Shown in pieces: positions 1-5,278 of a stretch of 6,562 nt of DNA. Source of the DNA: an uncultured Clostridia bacterium. Lineage in GTDB: Bacteria; Bacillota; Clostridia; Christensenellales; Borkfalkiaceae. Each line of letters opens with the position of its first letter. The stretch's first letter is position 1. Location: assembly GCA_947587775.1 (NCBI GenBank), contig CANPYD010000058.1, positions 1 to 6,562 of the forward strand. The letters run 5' to 3'. Below the pieces are notes generated by a model. It saw only the letters and a program-made list of their open reading frames with translations. It ran no database searches and was not told the DNA's origin. Made by a program: the position numbers and the translations under genes.

Positions 1-20
1 CGCACTGTTGAGCAAGAATT

Positions 21-106
21 GCGCCGCTCCTCCCCTCCCACGGAGGGGGCTGCATGGCGCCTCCTTAGGAGGAGCTGTCACCGCAAGGTGACTGAGGTGG
101 GCATCC
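21..106. repeat. Dispersed hairpin repeat, unit 1a
   Basis: This gene-free stretch is a run of short inverted repeats. There is a 7-bp stem at 32-38/42-48, a palindrome CCTCCTTAGGAGG at 60-72, and a stem GTCACC/GGTGAC (77-82/87-92) closed by a GCAA loop. It ends in a GGTGGG...CCTTGGC junction (about 96-111) that recurs at the end of the repeat after tyrS. The shared order of elements with the copies at about 107-260, 4881-4946 and 6472-6562 shows a dispersed non-coding repeat family. No protein is encoded. The exact boundaries, and whether it moves as a MITE-like element, cannot be decided from one window. Confidence 0.6.
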
Positions 107-260
107 TTGGCTCCCCTTGTAGGGTCCTTCCTTAGGGATGGCGGGAAAAGGCGACCGTTTTATTTTTGGAGCCTTTTCCGCCTGAGCTGTCGCCACAGGC
201 GACTGAGGGTTTCAAAACCCTATTCCCCGCTGCGCGGGTACTTCCCTTAAGAGGGGTACC
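107..260. repeat. Dispersed hairpin repeat, unit 1b, in tandem with 1a
   Basis: This is the second unit, directly following the first. It begins with GGCTCCCCTTGTAG (109-122), found exactly again at 6474-6487. It carries a 12-bp stem with one bulged G (140-152/171-182), a stem GTCGCC/GGCGAC (189-194/198-203) that matches the GTCACC/GGTGAC stem of unit 1a, a stem AGGGTT/AACCCT (206-211/216-221), and a last hairpin (237-260) ending 16 nt before the first ABC start codon. Together with unit 1a this fills the 275 bp before the first gene. I found no convincing sigma-A promoter in it. Confidence 0.6.
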
Positions 261-275
261 AAAACCAAAAATCCG

Positions 276-2084
276 ATGCGAGAGTTTTTCAGAAATTCCT
301 ATCCATATTTCAAGAAGACGATGCCCGTACAGGTGCTTGCTACGCTGTTCGGGCTCTTTCGCGTTGTCATTCTTCTCGTGACGCCGCAGGTCGTCGCGCT
401 CCTTGTGGATAGGGTCATTACGCCCCTTCTCGGCGGTCAGCCGAAGAACACGAGCAGCATTTTCTTCTTTCTCGTCAAGGATATCCCCATCGGGGACTAC
501 ACGCGGACGTTCTGGACGCTCGCCGCAACGCTTGCGCTGTTTGCAGTCTTATTCTTCATCTTTTTCTATCTGAAATGGCATCTCGCCCATTATTTTTCAC
601 TGAAGAGCGAGGGGGCGATGCGCGCGGCGGCATTGAACAAGCTCGGGAACGCAAGCGGGCAGTTCCTTTCCGCTTATCCCGCCGGGGATCTCATTCTCAT
701 CACGACGAAGGATCCCTTCAATGTGCGCGATCTGTATGTCCAGCGCTCGCAGGGATTTGCCGATAATATCTTCTATCTCACCGTTGCGGCGGTTCTGCTC
801 GGCATGATCCATTGGTCTCTCCTCTTTTTGCCTTTGGCGGGAGGGATCTTCTGCGTGATCGTTATTCTGCTCTATAAAAAGCGGATCCGCGAGTACTATG
901 AGGGGGTTTGGCGGGATTCCGCCACGCTCAGCACGACCGTACAGGAGAGCATCTACGGCGTGCGTACTGTCGCCTCATTTGCGAAGGAGGGGGAGCGGTA
1001 CAGCCGCTTCGAGGCGGACAACGAACGCCTCAAACAGACGGAGTACGGCGGGATCGAGCTCTTCGCCTTCCGCGACCTCAAGATCCGTATCGCACGCGTC
1101 CTCGTATTTTTGGGAACGCTCGCCCTCGTCGTCATTTTGGGCATCGCGGGAAAGATCACGGCGGGCGAATTTACGGCGACGATGGGGTATCTCAGCAGCC
1201 TCATGTGGCAGTTTACGGGGCTCATTTTTAACGTGAACGCTTCCCAGCGCGACTTTGTCAGCGGCAAGCGGCTCTTTGACTTTTTGAACGCCGAGGACGA
1301 GGTCGCCGCCCGCTATGGGGACAAAACGCCCTCTGCGGCGCCTTCGATCAGGACGGAACATCTCTCCGTCAAGAGCGGCGGCCACTATGCCCTGTATGAC
1401 GTCTCCCTCGAGATCCCCTACGGCACAAAACTCGGGATCATGGGGAAGACAGGGAGCGGGAAGACCTTGCTCTGCAAACTCCTGCAAGGACTTGCCGAGG
1501 CGGACGAGGGGGAGATCTACATCGACGGATGTCCCATTCACGAGTATAACAGAAACGCGCTTCTGAAAAGTTATTCCTACGCCATGCAGAACGTGTTCCT
1601 CTTTTCCAATACGATCGCAAGCAATATCGCCCTTTACGACCCCTTTGCGGAAGATGAGAAGATCGAACGGGCAGGTGCGCTTGCCGAGGTCGATGAATTT
1701 GCCCGCCGCTTTCCCGACGGCTACAAGACGACCATCGGCGAAAAGGGCTTCGGGCTTTCGGGCGGGCAGAAACAGCGGATCTCCATCGCCCGCGCTCTCT
1801 TCAAAAACGCCTCCGTCTTCATCTTCGACGACGTGACGAGTGCGCTCGATCTCGAGACGGAGCACGCCGTCTTTTGCAACCTCGCGCGGGAATGTGCCGA
1901 CAAGACGCATATTCTCGTCACCCACCGTGCGACCGCGCTCAAAGACTGCGACGAGATCCTCTATTTGGAGGACGGAAGGATCGCCGAGCGGGGGACGTTC
2001 GACGAACTCATGGCGCTCGGCGGCAACTTTGCGCAGATCTACCGCCGTCAGGCGAAAGAAATGAACTTTACGGAGCAGGCATGA
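276..2084 (+). CDS. ABC exporter half-transporter, degenerate-site subunit
   Basis: This 602-residue protein has the usual half-exporter layout: an N-terminal membrane domain with about six helices (roughly residues 18-48, 79-100, 163-182, 182-200, 272-292 and 300-320) and a C-terminal nucleotide-binding domain. Visible motifs are Walker A GKTGSGKT (390-397), Q-loop Q438, signature LSGGQ (494-498), Walker B FIFDD (515-519), D-loop SALD (522-525) and H-loop H550. The residue after the Walker B Asp is Asp519 instead of the catalytic Glu, and the A-loop aromatic position appears to be Ser367. In heterodimeric bacterial exporters (TM287/288 and BmrCD type) the Glu-to-Asp change marks the non-hydrolytic site. 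The protein should act in the cytoplasmic membrane, paired with the product of the next gene, whose start overlaps its stop codon. The substrate cannot be read from sequence. ATG 276 is the only in-frame ATG, GTG or TTG before Met16 (321) in the stretch checked; no clear ribosome binding site precedes it. Confidence 0.92.
   Translation: MREFFRNSYPYFKKTMPVQVLATLFGLFRVVILLVTPQVVALLVDRVITPLLGGQPKNTSSIFFFLVKDIPIGDYTRTFWTLAATLALFAVLFFIFFYLKWHLAHYFSLKSEGAMRAAALNKLGNASGQFLSAYPAGDLILITTKDPFNVRDLYVQRSQGFADNIFYLTVAAVLLGMIHWSLLFLPLAGGIFCVIVILLYKKRIREYYEGVWRDSATLSTTVQESIYGVRTVASFAKEGERYSRFEADNERLKQTEYGGIELFAFRDLKIRIARVLVFLGTLALVVILGIAGKITAGEFTATMGYLSSLMWQFTGLIFNVNASQRDFVSGKRLFDFLNAEDEVAARYGDKTPSAAPSIRTEHLSVKSGGHYALYDVSLEIPYGTKLGIMGKTGSGKTLLCKLLQGLAEADEGEIYIDGCPIHEYNRNALLKSYSYAMQNVFLFSNTIASNIALYDPFAEDEKIERAGALAEVDEFARRFPDGYKTTIGEKGFGLSGGQKQRISIARALFKNASVFIFDDVTSALDLETEHAVFCNLARECADKTHILVTHRATALKDCDEILYLEDGRIAERGTFDELMALGGNFAQIYRRQAKEMNFTEQA
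2072..2084 (+). promoter_or_regulatory. Ribosome binding site and ATGA stop/start overlap
   Basis: GGAG at 2072-2075 lies 5 nt before ATG 2081. The stop codon of the first ABC gene (TGA 2082-2084) overlaps this start as ATGA. This fixes the start of the second subunit, although its reading frame stays open upstream to 1874, and suggests translational coupling that keeps the two subunits in balance. Confidence 0.8.
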
Positions 2085-3862
2085 ACGATCTGTACTACAA
2101 GGACGAATATGTACGGGAACGCTTCTCCGCACGCATGATGAAGAAGCTCCTCAAAAGCGCGCTCCGCCACAAGGGAGCCTTTTTCGGGAGCATCCTCATC
2201 GAAGTCGCGCTGGGGCTCTTTGCGCTGCTCCCGGGGATCCTTTACTCCGTCATCATCTCCGTCGTCTTCCCTGCGGAAGGGGGACTGGCGGAAAATTACC
2301 TGTTTGTGACCCTTCTTGCCTGCGGGGGACTCTTTGCCGCATGGGCGGGCTCCCTCATCTTCGGACATCTCGAAAATCTCGTGCCCGTCAAATACGGGAT
2401 GCTGTTTGCAACCGAGCTCCGCGGAGAGATCATGGGGCATGTCATGAAGCTCTCCTTCCGCTATTTCGATACCCATTCTACGGGCAAGATCCTCGTCCGC
2501 GTCACCAATTATGTGGACGACATTGCCGAACTCTTCGGAAATCTGTTCTACTCCATCATCTATGCAGCGGGCGTATCGGTCGTCGGCGTCGTGTGGATCC
2601 TCTGCCTCGACGTCAGGATCGGCGGGGCGGTCGTGGGAGCCCTCATCCCGCTTGGGATCCTGATGTACATTCTGAGCGCACTCATCCACAGACGGTCGGG
2701 GATCGATCATAATAAAAACGCCAATTATACGGCGTTTGTTGCGGAAAATATCGGCGGGGCGGAGGTCGTCCGCGCCTACAACCGCGCGCAGCTCAACTGC
2801 GAGATCGGGGCACAGCTCTTCAAGGAATACAGGCACGCCTTCATGCGTACGACGAATGTCCGCGAAGCGTTCTTCCCGCTCTCCCACGGCTTTACGAACG
2901 CCATCGTCCTCATCATTGTGTACGGCGTCGCGCTCTTCATCGGCCTCTCGGGCGGGACGCTCGCCCTCGGCACGGTCGTCGCGATCGGCACCGTTCTGAA
3001 TGAAGTGACCGCTTCCATCGGCGAGATCTGCAACCATCTCACGACGGTGTTTACCCTTACTTCCAATCTGGAACGCATTTACGATACCATCGAGACGCCC
3101 ATCGAGATCTTCGACGGAGAGGACGCCGAGGAGCTCAAAGATTGCAGAGGAGATGTGAAGTTCGACGACGTGACTTTCTCTTACGTCGAGGGGATCCCCG
3201 TGCTCGAACACTTCACGCTTGAAGCAAACGCGGGGGAGACCGTCGCGCTCGTCGGGGCGACGGGCTCGGGCAAGACGACGGTCGTCAATCTGCTCTCTCG
3301 TTTCTATGACGTGCAGGAGGGGGAAGTGCTCCTCGACGGAAAAAACATCAAAAAATATACCCTGCATTCCTTGCGCGAGGGTGTGGGCGCGATGATGCAG
3401 GATACATATATTTTCAGCGGGAGCGTGCTCGACAATATCCGCTTCGCCCGTCCCGGAGCGACGGACGAGGAGTGCATGGAAGCGGCAAGGGCGGCGTGCG
3501 CGGAAAACTTTATTTCCCGCCTTCCGCAAGGATTTGAGACGGAGATCTCGGAGGATTATCCTCTGTCGGGCGGGCAGCGGCAGCTCCTGTCCTTTGCACG
3601 CCTCATTCTTGCGGACCCGAAAGTCATCGTCCTCGACGAGGCGACGAGTCACGTCGATACGCAGACCGAACTCGAAGTACAGGCGAGCTTAAAGAATTTG
3701 CTCGCGGGCAGAACAAGTTTTGTGATCGCGCACAGACTCTCGACGATCCGCGGCGCGGATAAGATCATCTTTCTCCGCAGCGGGAAGATCATCGAGCAGG
3801 GTACGCATGAGGAGCTCCTCGCCTTAAACGGGGAGTACGCAAAGCTCGTACGGGCGCTCTGA
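2081..3862 (+). CDS. ABC exporter half-transporter, catalytic-site subunit
   Basis: This 593-residue protein is the second half of the predicted heterodimeric exporter. The membrane domain covers about residues 30-320, with hydrophobic segments near 34-63, 72-95, 153-176, 180-202 and 270-290. The ATPase domain has A-loop Tyr368, Walker A GATGSGKT (392-399), Q-loop Q440, signature LSGGQRQ (495-501), Walker B VIVLDE with catalytic Glu520, D-loop SHVD (523-526) and H-loop H551. All residues needed for hydrolysis are present, so the functional site would combine its Walker motifs with the LSGGQ of the first subunit. The segment before its signature (EISEDYP) departs from the usual X-loop pattern TxxGExG, which the first subunit keeps. 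Start ATG 2081 is chosen for the 4-bp overlap and the GGAG upstream. Only 14 bp separate its stop from the stop of the convergent regulator gene. Substrate unknown; drug, lipid and peptide export are all possible. Confidence 0.93.
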   Translation: MNDLYYKDEYVRERFSARMMKKLLKSALRHKGAFFGSILIEVALGLFALLPGILYSVIISVVFPAEGGLAENYLFVTLLACGGLFAAWAGSLIFGHLENLVPVKYGMLFATELRGEIMGHVMKLSFRYFDTHSTGKILVRVTNYVDDIAELFGNLFYSIIYAAGVSVVGVVWILCLDVRIGGAVVGALIPLGILMYILSALIHRRSGIDHNKNANYTAFVAENIGGAEVVRAYNRAQLNCEIGAQLFKEYRHAFMRTTNVREAFFPLSHGFTNAIVLIIVYGVALFIGLSGGTLALGTVVAIGTVLNEVTASIGEICNHLTTVFTLTSNLERIYDTIETPIEIFDGEDAEELKDCRGDVKFDDVTFSYVEGIPVLEHFTLEANAGETVALVGATGSGKTTVVNLLSRFYDVQEGEVLLDGKNIKKYTLHSLREGVGAMMQDTYIFSGSVLDNIRFARPGATDEECMEAARAACAENFISRLPQGFETEISEDYPLSGGQRQLLSFARLILADPKVIVLDEATSHVDTQTELEVQASLKNLLAGRTSFVIAHRLSTIRGADKIIFLRSGKIIEQGTHEELLALNGEYAKLVRAL

Positions 3863-3876
3863 CTTGCGGCAGAACC

Positions 3877-4794
3877 TCAGTAGGAGGCGGAGATCTTTTC
3901 CGCCTCTTTTTTGATCCGCTCGGCGAGGGAGCGCGGGGAGAGCACGGTGAGTCCCGCGCCCGCGGAGAGGATATTCCCCACGAGTGCGCCGTCGTCGGGC
4001 AGGACGAGCTCCGCAAAGTACTCTCCGTCCTTTTTATAGATATTGTCCACGCCCAGCCAATCCTCCGCATAGGGGAGCTTTTCGGGGGAGATCCGCAGTT
4101 TGACCTCGGCGACCTTCTCGTTCCGCCAGAAATTGAGGGGAATGTCTTCCCGCGAGAAGGGCTTCCGCTCAAACGTCGCTCCCGTACGGTTGATGGTGCG
4201 CATCCGCCCGACGCGGAAGGTGCGGAATTCGCCCCGCAGCATGCAGTGCGCCCAGACGTACCAGATATTCTGTTTGTAGATGAGAAGGTGCGGATGGATC
4301 ACCCGCCGCGTCACTTCGCCCGCACGGTCGAAATATTCGATCTCGAGCGCTTCCCGCCCCTCGATCGCCTGTTCGAGAAGGGTGAGTTTGTCCGAAAATC
4401 TCCGCTCGTCGCCCCACGTCCCGCTGTCGACGAGAATATTGCCCGAAAGGGCGGTATCGAACTTTTCCGCCTTCATCTGCGCCGTGAGTTTCCCGTACGC
4501 CGATTCAAGTACGCTGTCGTGCGTCTGTTCGATCATCGTGAGGATGGCTTCGACGGTATGCGCGTACTCGTCCCGCGAGAGCAGCCCGCGGGGAAGTTTG
4601 AAGCTGTCGGGGATCGCGATCCCGCCCGCCGCGCCCCGCGTCACGTCGATGGGAATACCCGCGATCGTCATTTCATCCACATAACGGTAGATGGAACGTA
4701 CGGAGACCTCGTATTTTTTCGCGAGTTCGCTCGCGCTCGTCTTGCGCTTGGAAAGAAGGGTAAACAGGATATCGATCATGATCTCGTATTTCAT
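3877..4794 (-). CDS. WYL-domain transcriptional regulator (YafY-like)
   Basis: This 305-residue protein is a predicted DNA-binding regulator. The N-terminus (about 5-60) is a DeoR/HTH_11-type winged helix; the helix-turn-helix is near 20-48, with the likely recognition helix around VSVRSIYRYVDEM (30-42). A linker leads to a WYL domain at about 135-215, with the name-giving motif as WYV (178-180) and the conserved arginine segment RTFRVGRM (191-198). A WCX-type C-terminal extension follows at about 225-300. WYL domains bind ligands or nucleic acid and tune the attached DNA-binding domain; the ligand here is unknown. The start is supported by AGGAGGA 7 nt upstream. Its promoter carries a palindrome, so autoregulation is likely. 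The gene is convergent with the ABC operon, and its last codons contain that operon's terminator. I see no terminator of its own. The family call is firm; the target genes are inferred. Confidence 0.92.
   Translation of the reverse strand: MKYEIMIDILFTLLSKRKTSASELAKKYEVSVRSIYRYVDEMTIAGIPIDVTRGAAGGIAIPDSFKLPRGLLSRDEYAHTVEAILTMIEQTHDSVLESAYGKLTAQMKAEKFDTALSGNILVDSGTWGDERRFSDKLTLLEQAIEGREALEIEYFDRAGEVTRRVIHPHLLIYKQNIWYVWAHCMLRGEFRTFRVGRMRTINRTGATFERKPFSREDIPLNFWRNEKVAEVKLRISPEKLPYAEDWLGVDNIYKKDGEYFAELVLPDDGALVGNILSAGAGLTVLSPRSLAERIKKEAEKISASY
3884..3912 (+). terminator. Intrinsic terminator of the ABC operon
   Basis: A perfect 8-bp stem, GAGGCGGA (3884-3891) with TCCGCCTC (3899-3906), encloses a 7-nt loop and is followed at once by six T (3907-3912). 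It begins 22 nt after the stop codon of the second ABC gene, which fits a Rho-independent terminator for plus-strand transcripts. It lies wholly within the convergent regulator gene, where the same bases encode residues 295-304. The T-run on this strand comes from two AAA lysine codons (295-296) on the other. There is no T-run in the opposite direction, so it should not terminate the regulator's transcript. Confidence 0.8.
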
Positions 4795-4801
4795 GGGCTT
4801 T

Positions 4802-4808
4802 CCTCCTC
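4802..4808 (-). promoter_or_regulatory. Ribosome binding site of the WYL regulator
   Basis: Read on the minus strand this is AGGAGGA, close to a perfect anti-16S match, with 7 nt before ATG at 4794. It supports the annotated start. Confidence 0.8.
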
Positions 4809-4839
4809 CGCCGCGGCTTCACGGCGGGATTTTTTGTTG

Positions 4840-4868
4840 ATTTTACCATATATGACAAAATTTGTCAA
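4840..4868 (-). promoter_or_regulatory. Sigma-A promoter of the WYL regulator
   Basis: On the minus strand the -35 box is TTGACA (4868-4863), a perfect match, and the -10 box is TAAAAT (4845-4840), one mismatch from consensus, with a 17-bp spacer. Transcription should start near 4833, giving a leader of about 40 nt. The -35 box and the upstream part of the spacer lie in the palindrome at 4853-4867. Confidence 0.8.
4853..4867. promoter_or_regulatory. Palindromic operator at the WYL promoter
   Basis: TGACAAAATTTGTCA is an inverted repeat with perfect 7-bp arms around one central base. It covers most of the -35 box and part of the spacer of the regulator's promoter, so a bound protein would block RNA polymerase. 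A very similar palindrome lies at 4986-5000. Repression by the adjacent WYL protein itself is the simplest reading but is inferred. Confidence 0.65.
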
Positions 4869-4880
4869 ATCTCCGCGCGC

Positions 4881-4946
4881 CCTCGGCTCCCCCTTGGCTG
4901 CCCCCTTTGAAGGGGGCGGCTCCCGAGCAGCGGGTGGTGGGGGTTG
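4881..4946. repeat. Dispersed hairpin repeat, copy 2
   Basis: This copy has the same order of elements as the copy after tyrS: CTCGGCTCC, then a GCCCCCTT/AAGGGGGC stem (4900-4907/4910-4917), a short CCCG/CGGG hairpin (4922-4925/4931-4934) and a GGTGGGGG segment (about 4935-4943). It lies between the two palindromic operators and accounts for most of the intergenic space there. No coding potential is seen. Confidence 0.6.
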
Positions 4947-4977
4947 GCGTCCCGATTTTCAAAATTGAAAGAAAATT

Positions 4978-5006
4978 TTTATACATGACAAATATTGTCA
5001 TATATT
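4978..5006 (+). promoter_or_regulatory. Candidate promoter of the small gene
   Basis: TTTATA (4978-4983) as a weak -35 box and TATATT (5001-5006) as a -10 box are separated by 17 bp, and the spacer is almost filled by the palindrome at 4986-5000. Transcription would start near 5013, just before the small gene. The -35 match is only 4 of 6. TAGAAT (5012-5017) is another possible -10 box but has no -35 partner at normal spacing; if it were used, the mRNA would be close to leaderless. Confidence 0.35.
4985..5001. promoter_or_regulatory. Second palindromic operator
   Basis: ATGACAA-ATA-TTGTCAT has perfect 7-bp arms. It shares the TGACAA...TTGTCA framework of the palindrome over the regulator's promoter, at the same 15-bp core length. 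It lies 24 bp upstream of the small gene's ATG. The pairing suggests one DNA-binding protein, most likely the WYL regulator, acts on both divergent units. Confidence 0.6.
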
Positions 5007-5024
5007 TTGCATAGAATAGGGAGC

Positions 5025-5213
5025 ATGAAACAGGATGGATTCGAAAGGGCGGTAGAACGGCACGAAAGAGAGCGGAGAGCGGCGCGCAACAGGGAGCTCT
5101 TCGAATCGCTTGGCGCCTTTCAGACGGCAGAGGACTTTTTCCGCGCACTGCATTCCCTTGAAGGGCTCAATACCCGTGAAAGGGAAGCGGCAAAATTTGC
5201 CGAATTTGCTTAA
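5025..5213 (+). CDS. Small charged protein of unknown function (62 aa)
   Basis: I do not recognise this protein. It has 62 residues, is very rich in Arg and Glu (the run RAVERHERERRAARNRE at about 8-24), and has no membrane segment, signal peptide or cysteine. It is probably mostly helical; the segment near 26-47 (FESLGAFQTAEDFFRALHSLEG) carries most of its hydrophobic residues. Its GC-rich codon use resembles that of its neighbours. ATG 5025 is preferred; the frame extends to a TTG at 4995, but that start would fall inside the operator and has no ribosome binding site. AGGGAG (5018-5023) is only 1 nt before the ATG, closer than usual, so initiation is uncertain. Its position behind the second palindrome suggests control by the WYL regulator. 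It ends 15 bp before the tyrS -35 box. It could be a real small protein or a remnant of a larger gene. Confidence 0.55.
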   Translation: MKQDGFERAVERHERERRAARNRELFESLGAFQTAEDFFRALHSLEGLNTREREAAKFAEFA

Positions 5214-5228
5214 ATCTCCACGGAATGT

Positions 5229-5257
5229 TTGACAGATCTCTCCCGCGGTTGTATAAT
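5229..5257 (+). promoter_or_regulatory. Consensus sigma-A promoter of tyrS
   Basis: TTGACA (5229-5234) and TATAAT (5252-5257) match consensus exactly and are 17 bp apart. Transcription should start near 5264, giving a leader of about 15 nt before ATG 5279. The promoter lies downstream of the alternative in-frame ATG at 5225, which rules that start out for this transcript. Confidence 0.92.
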
Positions 5258-5266
5258 AAACCTTAC

Positions 5267-5272
5267 AAGGAG
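5267..5272 (+). promoter_or_regulatory. Ribosome binding site of tyrS
   Basis: AAGGAG with 6 nt before ATG 5279. It decides the start in favour of 5279 over the upstream ATG at 5225. Confidence 0.85.
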
Positions 5273-5278
5273 CGAGTT

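Noticed and set aside
21..260. Possible CRISPR array or riboswitch in the upstream repeat region
   Set aside because: The repeats are degenerate hairpins without regular spacers, and the same elements recur after tyrS and near 4900, which fits a dispersed repeat better than a riboswitch or CRISPR.
166..381. Short open frame across the upstream repeat and the start of the first ABC gene
   Set aside because: It starts at a TTG inside the repeat hairpin and continues out of frame into the transporter; the protein resembles nothing known.
1874..2080. Upstream extension of the second ABC subunit by 69 residues
   Set aside because: The extension is an out-of-frame reading of the first subunit's ATPase domain; the ATGA overlap start at 2081 with GGAG upstream is far better.
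975..2132. Long minus-strand open frame (385 codons) opposite the first ABC gene
   Set aside because: It is antisense to a gene with all ABC motifs, shows no recognisable domain, and its Arg/Asp/Glu-rich composition is what the reverse strand of GC-rich codons gives.
2048..3652. Long minus-strand open frame (534 codons) opposite the second ABC gene
   Set aside because: Same reason: a shadow of a well-supported transporter gene, with low-complexity charged composition and no motif.
3835..3851. GTACG/CGTAC hairpin as a terminator for the WYL transcript
   Set aside because: The stem is only 5 bp with a 7-nt loop and no T-run follows on the minus strand.
4246..4968. Plus-strand open frame (240 codons) opposite the WYL gene
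   Set aside because: It is antisense to a clear regulator gene with a good ribosome binding site and promoter, and it runs on into the dispersed repeat.
4957..4970. AT-rich palindrome TTTCAAAATTGAAA as a further operator
   Set aside because: The 6-bp arms are low-complexity AT-rich sequence, they lack the TGACA arms of the two operators, and such palindromes arise readily by chance.
5225..5278. 18-residue N-terminal extension of tyrosyl-tRNA synthetase
   Set aside because: It spans the consensus promoter and lies upstream of the predicted transcript start; the ribosome binding site serves ATG 5279.
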